Assembly: GCA_029959645.1 (NCBI GenBank)
Contig: JASCOJ010000006.1
Span: 1 to 47,030, forward strand
Reading direction: 5' to 3'
DNA: 47,030 nt
Origin: Microbacteriaceae bacterium PS02332
GTDB taxonomy: Bacteria > Actinomycetota > Actinomycetes > Actinomycetales > Microbacteriaceae
The notes below the pieces were generated by a model. That model was not told the origin of the DNA and made no database searches. It saw nothing but the letters and a program-made list of their open reading frames with translations. The position numbers and the translations under genes were made by a program. Below, piece after piece: positions 40,587 to 47,030 of the stretch. The stretch's first letter is position 1; each line of letters starts with the position of its first letter.

Positions 40587-41966
40587 TCACAACTGCAAGA
40601 GGGGCGGACTGCTGGCGACGGCGACGATGACCAGCGCACCGAGCGTCACGGCGGTGACCGCCTGCAGCTGAACTGCGGCGGGGTGAGGCCGAGGTTCCGT
40701 CGGTGCTTGGAAGGCCACTGACACCCAACGGAGTGCGTAGAACAGCGACGCGACCGAGACGGCTGCGGCGATGACCACCAGCCACGGCATCCCGCCCTGC
40801 CAAGTAGCAGTAAACACGGCGAGCTTGCCGACGAAGACGGCGGTTGGCGGTGTCCCGACAAGGCTCAGCAGGCCAACGAGGACGACACTGGTGATGACGG
40901 GATGTTCCCGCGCCGCTCCGCGCCAGGAGGGGATTGTCGTGCGGCCCGGAAGCGCGGCTATCGCGGCGAACAGGGCGAGGTTGGTCACGGCGTAGAACAC
41001 CAGGTACATCAGCAGGGCGGCGCGCGCCGACGGTTCGGCGCCAATGACGGCGACGGGCATCAGCAGGAACCCGACCTGGCCAACCGTGGACCAGCCGAGG
41101 AGTCGCGGGGCGCTGCGTTGCCAGAATGCCGCGAGGGTGCCGAGGATCATGCTCGCGGCGGCGAGCACACCGACCAGCAGCGGCGCGTTCACGGTGCCGG
41201 GTATGACGTCGACGACGCGTGCCAGTGCGATCAGCGCCCCGAGCTTCGGGACGGTGGTGATGAACGCGGCAATGCCGATACCGGCGCCCTCGGCAGCATC
41301 CGGAACCCAGAAATGTCCCGGGACCGCTCCGGCTTTGAATAGCAGGCCGGCGAGGACCCCGATGAATCCGAGCGCGATCGCTGCCGCCGGCACGTGTGGC
41401 AGCGCCTGTTGGAGCTCAGGGTAGGTGCTGCCGCCGGCGACACCGACGAGGACGGTGATGCCGAAGACCATCACGACGCCGAAGATCGCGCCCAGCAGGT
41501 ACGTCTTTATGGTCGCTTCGGCTGCGGCCGGGGATCGGGACAGTCCGATCAACGCGTAGAGCGGCACGGTCGCTAGGAGGAACCCGGTGGCGACGATGAG
41601 CAGGTCGTTGGCGCCGGCGAGGACGACCGTGCCGAGTGCCGCGAGGAGCAGCAGCGACGCGGTCTCACTCTCCCGAGCCGAGCCACGGAACTCCTGTCGC
41701 CCGATGAGCATCACGACCGCGGTCGCCAACGGTACGAGGATCCTGATCGTCGTTGTCGCGTTGTCGAGCGCGTAGCTGTCACTGAAGACGGTCGGTGGTC
41801 GGGTGCTCACGGCGGCCGTAGCGGCGCTGCCGCACGCCACGGCGATCGCGAACCAGGTCACGAGCGCCTGCCTGCGTCGGGGCAGGAAGCTGCCGCCGAG
41901 GAGCGCGACGATCGCGCCGCCCATCATGATGATCTCCGGCAGGAGCGCGCCGTAGTTCATGTTCAC
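40587..41966 (-). CDS. nuoN: NADH-quinone oxidoreductase subunit N-like, 459 aa
   Basis: An antiporter-like complex I membrane subunit with about 13-14 helices. GLLFKAGAVPGHFWVPDAAEGAGIGIAAFITTVPKLGALIAL carries the conserved Lys residues and HFW-PDA block. The usual Glu of helix 5 (E..S...Y motif) appears replaced in GFLLATVPLYALIG, which would affect proton transfer. GTG at 41966 overlaps the nuoM stop by four bases. Last gene of the operon in this direction. Confidence 0.85.
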   Translation of the reverse strand: MNMNYGALLPEIIMMGGAIVALLGGSFLPRRRQALVTWFAIAVACGSAATAAVSTRPPTVFSDSYALDNATTTIRILVPLATAVVMLIGRQEFRGSARESETASLLLLAALGTVVLAGANDLLIVATGFLLATVPLYALIGLSRSPAAAEATIKTYLLGAIFGVVMVFGITVLVGVAGGSTYPELQQALPHVPAAAIALGFIGVLAGLLFKAGAVPGHFWVPDAAEGAGIGIAAFITTVPKLGALIALARVVDVIPGTVNAPLLVGVLAAASMILGTLAAFWQRSAPRLLGWSTVGQVGFLLMPVAVIGAEPSARAALLMYLVFYAVTNLALFAAIAALPGRTTIPSWRGAAREHPVITSVVLVGLLSLVGTPPTAVFVGKLAVFTATWQGGMPWLVVIAAAVSVASLFYALRWVSVAFQAPTEPRPHPAAVQLQAVTAVTLGALVIVAVASSPPLLQL

Positions 41967-43456
41967 GCGGGACCTCCGACCAGTGCGGCGAGCTGTCGGG
42001 CGGCGGGAGCGATGAGCTGCAGCAACGGTCCGGGTACCACACCAATCGCCAGGGAGAGCAGCAGGAGCGCCCCGACCGTCACGGTCTCCCGAGCGGTGAC
42101 GTCGGTGAATCCGTCGGCGAGGTGTTCCGTGGGTCCGGTGAGCAGCTTCTGCACGGTGCGGAGGAACAGGGCTGCGGTGATGAGGATCCCTGGCAGCGCG
42201 ATCGCGGCGATTGCTGTTGCACCGATGCTGCCGGCGAAGATCTGGAACTCGGCGATGAAGCCACTGAAGCCGGGGATCCCGAGTGACGCGAACGCGGCAA
42301 TGGCGAAGAGTCCGGAGAACCGTGGGGCGGGCTTCGCGAGGCCGCTGTAGTCGCTGATCTCGTAGCTGCCCCGCCGGTCGTGGAGGACGCCCGCGAGGAG
42401 GAACAGCGCCCCGGTGATGAGTCCGTGCGACACCATCTGCACGGTCGCGCCGGTGATCGCCAGCTGGTGCGCCTGCGCAGAGGTTGCCCCGGTCATGCCC
42501 GCGGCGCCGACGGCGAGCACGACGTAGCCCATGTGGTTCACCGATGTGTACGCGATCAACCGCTTCACGTTCGTCTGCGCGAGCGCGACGAGCGCTCCGT
42601 ACAGCACGGACACGATGCCGACAATGACAATCACCCAGGACCAGGACCTCCACGCGTCCGGGAGCATCGGCATCGCGATGCGGAGGAACCCGTACGTGCC
42701 CATCTTCAACAGGACACTCGCGAGGACGACAGAGCCAATGGCGGGTGCGTCGGTATGTGCCGGCGGCAGCCAGGAGTGGAACGGCACCGTGGGGGTTTTG
42801 ACCGCGAAACCCACGACGAGCGCGGCGAGAACGGCGCCGGCGGCCAGGGGTGTGCCGGTGACGCCGTTCCGGGTGAGCTCGACCATGTCGAACGTGTGCG
42901 GTGCGGAGCCGAGGTAAAGGCCAATGAAGCCGAGCAGCAGCGCCAGAGATCCGAGGAACGTGTAGAGGAAGAACCGCAACGCGGACCGCTGATGGTCGCC
43001 GTGTCCCCACCCGGCGATCACGAAGTACATGCCGACGATGGACAGGTCGAAGAACACGAAGAAGACCAGCAGGTCCTGCGCGGCGAACACCCCAAGACAC
43101 GTGGTCTGGAGGGACAGGAAGAGTGCAGCCTGCGGGCGGGGCCGGTCAGTGTCCCGCATCGCCCAGAGCGCGCAGGCGAGGAACACGACGTCGGTCAGGA
43201 GCAGCAATGGTGCCGAGAAACCGTCAACACCGAGGTGGTAGCTGGTGCCGACGCTCGGCATCCACTCAATTCGCTCCTCCCAGCGCAGTCCCGACACGGT
43301 GGATCCGGGGATGGACGCGAGGACCCCGAGGACGAGCTCCACGATGCTCGTCATCAGCCACACCCACGCGGCTGCCCGTCCGGACATCGATCGCGTCAGG
43401 GCGAGGACCGCCGCGACGACAACGGGAAGGAACACGATCAGACTGAGCACGATCAC
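41963..43456 (-). CDS. nuoM: NADH-quinone oxidoreductase subunit M-like, 497 aa
   Basis: An antiporter-like subunit. AVKTPTVPFHSWLPPAHTDAPAIGSVVLASVLLKMGTYG is the classical block with its Lys and LLKMGTYG; NVKRLIAYTSVNHMGYV and VQMVSHGLITGALFLLAG also fit. The key helix-5 Glu is an Asp here (FFVFFDLSIVGMY). GTG at 43456 overlaps the nuoL stop. Confidence 0.92.
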   Translation of the reverse strand: MIVLSLIVFLPVVVAAVLALTRSMSGRAAAWVWLMTSIVELVLGVLASIPGSTVSGLRWEERIEWMPSVGTSYHLGVDGFSAPLLLLTDVVFLACALWAMRDTDRPRPQAALFLSLQTTCLGVFAAQDLLVFFVFFDLSIVGMYFVIAGWGHGDHQRSALRFFLYTFLGSLALLLGFIGLYLGSAPHTFDMVELTRNGVTGTPLAAGAVLAALVVGFAVKTPTVPFHSWLPPAHTDAPAIGSVVLASVLLKMGTYGFLRIAMPMLPDAWRSWSWVIVIVGIVSVLYGALVALAQTNVKRLIAYTSVNHMGYVVLAVGAAGMTGATSAQAHQLAITGATVQMVSHGLITGALFLLAGVLHDRRGSYEISDYSGLAKPAPRFSGLFAIAAFASLGIPGFSGFIAEFQIFAGSIGATAIAAIALPGILITAALFLRTVQKLLTGPTEHLADGFTDVTARETVTVGALLLLSLAIGVVPGPLLQLIAPAARQLAALVGGPA

Positions 43457-45282
43457 CTCACGACCAAGAGCAGGACAGCTGCGGCAGCGACGGTCACGGT
43501 CGCGCCGATGTAGTAGTGGTGCACCTGGCCGGTCTGCGGTCGCCGAGCCAGTCGACCGAGGACCGCGACGGCGGAACCGATCCACCCCGTCACGGCGGCG
43601 GGGCCACGCTGATCAAGAGCGCGCGCGGCTCGGGCGGTCTGCTCGAGCGCACGGCCCGACCGATCGACTGCCGTGCCGTAGCGGTCGTCCAGACGCGCGA
43701 GCGCGGCGGCGAGTCGCAGTGTCGGCGTGGCGATGACGGCAACGGCTGCCCGCTCCAGCCCGAACCAGTGCATCCCACTGCGGACTGTGGGTGTGCGCCA
43801 CAGAGTCAACAGGACCACGACCACCGCGATTGCCCCGGACGCCGCGAGCTCCGGCCACGACACCGACGTCCCGGAAAGCGGAGCGAGCATCGGATGCAAC
43901 AGCGGTGTGCCGAGAAGCGCAAGTCCGGCTGCGGCAACGGCAAGCACCACCATCGGGACGACCGCGAGGCGTGGCACCCGCCGGGTGCCGCGCTCTTCGT
44001 CGTCCCAGGACGCTTCCGGTGTGCCGGCACGCCGCCACAGCAGCGCGATGATCCGGGCGGAGTAAGCCGCTGCAAGTGCCGCTCCGGCCAGGCCCGCCGC
44101 ATACAACCAGGGTTCTTCCTCCAATGCTGCGGCGAGGACGACGTCCTTGGCGTACCAGAGCGACAACGGTGGCAGGCCGGCCAGCGACAACGCACCGACG
44201 GTCGCGAGGACGCCGACCGCGGGCCAGCGGGCGGCGACGCCGCGGAGACCGGTGAATTGTTTCGTCCCGGTGGCCGTCAGCCATGCGCCCGCGGTGAGGA
44301 ACAGCAGCGCTTTCGTGGCGGCGTGTGCGACGAGCTGCGCGGTGCCGCCGCTGACCGAGCCGACGCCAGCGGCGAGGACGACGAACCCCAGCTGGGATGC
44401 CGTCGACGCGGCGAGGACCTGCTTCACGTCCCGCTGCGACAGTGCGATGACACCGAGGACGATCGCGGTCGTGACGCCCAGCCACGCCGCCGTCGGACCT
44501 GCCCAGCCGGTCACGTTCAGGAGCGGTTCGACGCGGAGGAGCAGGTACCCGCCCATGGCGACCATCGCTGCGGAGTGCAGCAGCGCACTCACCGCGCTGG
44601 GGCCCTCCATGGCGCGGGAGATCCAGAACGAGAACGGCAGCTGCGCTGCCTTCCCGAAGCCGGCAGCGAGCAATCCTGCGGCAGCGACGTGCACCCAGGG
44701 GCCTGGCAGCGACTGCAGTGCGGTCAGCGACCAGGAGCCGCCGCCGGCGACGACGGCGCCAGCGGCGAGGTACAGGCCGAGGTCCCCGGCGCGGGTGACA
44801 GTGAACGCGGTGAATCCACCGGCGACGCGGTTCCGGTCTTGCCAGCGGAATCCGATGAGCGCGTAGGAGGTGGCGCCCATCACCTCCCATGCGGCGAGGA
44901 GCAATGGCAGGCCGGTTGCGGTCACGGTGACGACGACGGCAGCGAGGAAGAGCAGCATCAGCCCGTGGAACCGCGCCGCCGGTCGGGTCCGGTCCGCAGT
45001 CGCGAACACGAGGACGAGGAATCCGATCCATACCACGGTCGGCAGGACGACAGCGGCCAGCGCGTCGACGCGGAGATCCGGGCCAGGGGCGCCAAGCATC
45101 GCAGGCACCCCGCCGGTCACCTCGGCACCCGTGATGGCTGCAATGGTCGCTGCGATCGCCATGACCGCTGCCGTGAAGAGGCTGACGGGAACGGCGATCC
45201 GTTCGGCGAAGCGTCCAGCTGTCGCCAGTGCGGCTCCGACGAGGGCGGGCAGGATGATGGCGGTGATCAGCGCGGCGCTCAC
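43453..45282 (-). CDS. nuoL: NADH-quinone oxidoreductase subunit L-like, 609 aa
   Basis: The largest antiporter-like subunit, with the lateral helix at its C-terminus. AAWEVMGATSYALIGF (Glu retained), FGKAAQLPFSFWISRAMEGPSAVSALLHSAAMV and AATKALLFLTAGA are clear. GTG at 45282 overlaps the nuoK stop by four bases; an in-frame stretch upstream is out-of-frame nuoK/J sequence and not coding. Confidence 0.92.
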   Translation of the reverse strand: MSAALITAIILPALVGAALATAGRFAERIAVPVSLFTAAVMAIAATIAAITGAEVTGGVPAMLGAPGPDLRVDALAAVVLPTVVWIGFLVLVFATADRTRPAARFHGLMLLFLAAVVVTVTATGLPLLLAAWEVMGATSYALIGFRWQDRNRVAGGFTAFTVTRAGDLGLYLAAGAVVAGGGSWSLTALQSLPGPWVHVAAAGLLAAGFGKAAQLPFSFWISRAMEGPSAVSALLHSAAMVAMGGYLLLRVEPLLNVTGWAGPTAAWLGVTTAIVLGVIALSQRDVKQVLAASTASQLGFVVLAAGVGSVSGGTAQLVAHAATKALLFLTAGAWLTATGTKQFTGLRGVAARWPAVGVLATVGALSLAGLPPLSLWYAKDVVLAAALEEEPWLYAAGLAGAALAAAYSARIIALLWRRAGTPEASWDDEERGTRRVPRLAVVPMVVLAVAAAGLALLGTPLLHPMLAPLSGTSVSWPELAASGAIAVVVVLLTLWRTPTVRSGMHWFGLERAAVAVIATPTLRLAAALARLDDRYGTAVDRSGRALEQTARAARALDQRGPAAVTGWIGSAVAVLGRLARRPQTGQVHHYYIGATVTVAAAAVLLLVVR

Positions 45283-45581
45283 TGGCTGAGGTCCGTCGCA
45301 GAATCGGTCATGTCGGAGTTCCGGGAACGGTGCAGGATCGTCGCAACCGCGAAGCCCATCGCCATCTCGATCGTCATCGCCGCGATGATCACCAGCAGCA
45401 GCACCTGCCCATCGACCGTCGGTGCGAGGTACCACCAGAACGCGGCGGCGGCGAGGATGACGGCGTTGATCATCACCTCGATGCCCATCATCACCATCAC
45501 CACCACCTGCTGCGAGATCGCGCCGTACAGTCCGATGGCGAACAGCGCAGCCACGACGAGCAGAACGAGTTGCAGCGTCAT
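45279..45581 (-). CDS. nuoK: NADH-quinone oxidoreductase subunit K, 100 aa
   Basis: Three membrane helices with both conserved buried acids: MGIEVMINAVILA and AAMTIEMAMGFAVATILHRSR. Normal length. ATG overlaps the nuoJ stop. Confidence 0.93.
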   Translation of the reverse strand: MTLQLVLLVVAALFAIGLYGAISQQVVVMVMMGIEVMINAVILAAAAFWWYLAPTVDGQVLLLVIIAAMTIEMAMGFAVATILHRSRNSDMTDSATDLSQ

Positions 45582-46144
45582 CGTCCGACACCTCCCGGCT
45601 CCGGGTCAGCGGGGGCATTCTGGAGGTCGTCCCCGAGCCGGTCGTACCGGCCACGAGGGTTCGCCAGGACGAGGGCGGCGATGATCGTGGCGAACAGGAT
45701 CGGGCTGATCGTCAGCATCACCAGCATTTTCGAGCTCATGATCGCCTCGCCAAGGGCACGGGTGGTGTCCGCCGCCGCGGTCCCGGCACGGGCTGGCCAC
45801 GGGATGAAGAGCGCGGCTGCGGCGAGGCCGACGAACACGGCGGCCGCGATCACTGCCGCGGGGCGTTTGCTGTGGGTCATATCCATTGGCATCAGCGCCG
45901 GGTTCATGCCCATATAGGAGACCATGAACACCGCCATCACGGCCATCTCCATCACCATCATCAGGATCGTGATGACCCCGATGAAGTCCAGGTGCAGCAC
46001 CAGCACGGTGACGCCGACGGCGATGAACGACACCGCCAGCGCGTACGTCGCGCGCGCCATCGAGTCCACCCGGAACACTGCGGCGGCAGCGAGCACCGCG
46101 ACGACCGCCGCGACCCAGAACACGATCGTTGCCATCCCGGTCAT
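45578..46144 (-). CDS. nuoJ: NADH-quinone oxidoreductase subunit J-like, 188 aa
   Basis: Five membrane helices. The region DFIGVITILMMVMEMAVMAVFMVSYMGMNPALMPMDM stands where the conserved pi-bulge helix 3 lies (usually with a Tyr and Gly), and here it is unusually Met-rich and divergent. ATG at 46144 overlaps the nuoH stop. Confidence 0.85.
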   Translation of the reverse strand: MTGMATIVFWVAAVVAVLAAAAVFRVDSMARATYALAVSFIAVGVTVLVLHLDFIGVITILMMVMEMAVMAVFMVSYMGMNPALMPMDMTHSKRPAAVIAAAVFVGLAAAALFIPWPARAGTAAADTTRALGEAIMSSKMLVMLTISPILFATIIAALVLANPRGRYDRLGDDLQNAPADPEPGGVGR

Positions 46145-47030
46145 CCTTTCCCCATCACGGCGAGCACCGACGTGACCAGCAGTTGCAGCAGCACCAGCGG
46201 CAACACGACAACCCAGCCCAGCTCCGCGAGCCGCTGCGGCCGGATCGCGGGCATCGCGTGTCCGAGCAGCAAGAACACGGCGAGCAGCAAACACGTCTTC
46301 AACAGCACCCATAGCGCCGACGGAAGCAACGGACCAGCTCCGCCGCCGAGGAACATCGGCACCGCGAATGCGGCGCCGACCACGAGCAGACACCATCTGC
46401 CGGCGAGAACGAGCAGTCGGTCGACGCCGGAGAGTTCCCCGAGGACACCGCCGGCGATGTCTGTGCCGGCGGGAAACGCGAACGGACCCCAGGCGGAGAA
46501 CGCGGTGACGGAGGCGCAGTAGACGATGAACGCGACCGGCATTGTCAGGGCGAACCAGATCGGTTGCTGCGCGGCGACCACGTCGGTCAGCCGAAGGCTC
46601 TGCGCACCGATGGCGGGGGCGGTCAGGGCGAACATCAGCGGGATCTCGTACGCCAGGGCCTGCGCCAGGAACCGGTACCCGCCGATCAGCGGGTGCACGC
46701 TGTTGCCGCCCCACCCGAGCAGCCACCACAAGGCCCAGAGGGAGACGTCGACGGCGTTGAACCACACCACGCCGACCGGAATGTCCAGTGGTACCAGAGC
46801 GCCGACGGGAACGGCGAGAGCGGCGAGGAACGCGGCGACGGCTAGCCCGGACCCGCCGATCCGCCACAGAAGGGAGTCCGCGCCGAGCACGGATCGACGT
46901 TGTTGGCGGAGGAGCCGGCCGGTTTCCCGGAACGGCGAGAGGACCCCAACATGCACCGGTATCCCGCGGTCTCGTGCTGCCAGGGCGGCGTTGCCGCTGG
47001 CGGCCAGGATGGCGAGGACGAGGACGACGC
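46141..47030 (-). CDS. nuoH: NADH-quinone oxidoreductase subunit H-like (5' end off window)
   Basis: The reading frame stays open to the window edge (VVLVLAILAASGNAALAARDRGIP precedes the internal GTG at 46956), so the gene is cut. NuoH forms the quinone chamber. GVLSPFRETGRLLRQQRR and SLWALWWLLGWGGNS fit the family. The acid-rich cytosolic loop that usually reads PFDLPEAEAELV is changed to PFAFPAGTDIAGG, losing most of its Glu residues, while GELSG remains. This suggests a divergent or specialised complex. Confidence 0.85.
   Translation of the reverse strand, partial: VVLVLAILAASGNAALAARDRGIPVHVGVLSPFRETGRLLRQQRRSVLGADSLLWRIGGSGLAVAAFLAALAVPVGALVPLDIPVGVVWFNAVDVSLWALWWLLGWGGNSVHPLIGGYRFLAQALAYEIPLMFALTAPAIGAQSLRLTDVVAAQQPIWFALTMPVAFIVYCASVTAFSAWGPFAFPAGTDIAGGVLGELSGVDRLLVLAGRWCLLVVGAAFAVPMFLGGGAGPLLPSALWVLLKTCLLLAVFLLLGHAMPAIRPQRLAELGWVVVLPLVLLQLLVTSVLAVMGKG

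Noticed and set aside
43516-45684. Plus-strand open frame of 722 codons antisense to nuoL
   Set aside because: Gly/Arg/Asp/Gln-rich translation typical of the reverse of a GC-rich membrane gene; nuoL is clearly the coding frame.

Overview
The window is 47 kb of high-GC DNA from an actinobacterium. Codon choice, the frequent GTG starts, the ATGA/GTGA start-stop overlaps, and relatives such as an MhuD-like haem oxygenase and a KmtR-like metal sensor all point there. A Microbacteriaceae-type host is my best guess, but no taxonomic marker is present. I saw no rRNA, tRNA or CRISPR array. Nearly everything is accessory: metal, ion and sulfur stress functions, a transposon, duplicated blocks and several decayed genes. 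That suggests a plasmid or genomic island.

Layout. (1) 0.1-7.0 kb: genes of unknown function. A tight plus-strand operon (1305-5678) alternates four small proteins sharing one domain (A) with two paralogous 342-residue proteins (B). One A domain is fused to a putative HTH/DUF2384-like region, and a decayed B tail lies downstream. (2) 7.1-12.4 kb: two copies of a COG4705-type membrane protein (one frameshifted), a DedA protein, a histidine kinase/response regulator pair and a FetB/UPF0014 permease. (3) 12.6-16.8 kb: a fluoride-resistance operon, usp-gpm-crcB-crcB-ppa-eno. It couples two CrcB exporters with extra copies of the fluoride-sensitive enzymes pyrophosphatase and enolase. (4) 16.8-19.5 kb: a LysR regulator, divergent TDT transporter and uracil-DNA-glycosylase-like protein. 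(5) 19.5-22.6 kb: a Tn552/Tn402-like transposon (ATPase, DDE transposase, serine resolvase). (6) 22.6-26.4 kb: a small membrane protein behind stacked terminators, then a second, inverted copy of the fluoride operon whose enolase is cut off. The two operon copies form an inverted repeat of about 3.3 kb around regions 4 and 5.

(7) 26.5-31.5 kb: an unknown membrane protein, a quinone-oxidoreductase-like enzyme, VIT-family and DUF2231 membrane proteins, and lipoprotein diacylglyceryl transferase. (8) 31.6-37 kb: a sulfide/persulfide-response regulon. It has a CstR-type repressor, three matching palindromic operators, a persulfide dioxygenase-rhodanese fusion, thioredoxin, rhodanese, DsrE, a TauE/SafE exporter, two small Cys/His proteins and a broken TlpA-like gene. 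(9) 37-40.2 kb: a second small-membrane-protein/terminator module, an MhuD-like haem oxygenase, a KmtR-like sensor with a CDF exporter carrying a hexanucleotide His-Glu repeat, and a DUF4383 protein. (10) 40.6-47.0 kb: nuoH-J-K-L-M-N of a divergent complex I, running off the right edge.

The strongest candidates for undescribed biology are the alternating A/B operon, the ribosome-site-hiding hairpin conserved before both fluoride operons, and the paired modules of tandem terminators plus a small membrane protein. The sequence shows the architecture of these; their functions are inferred.
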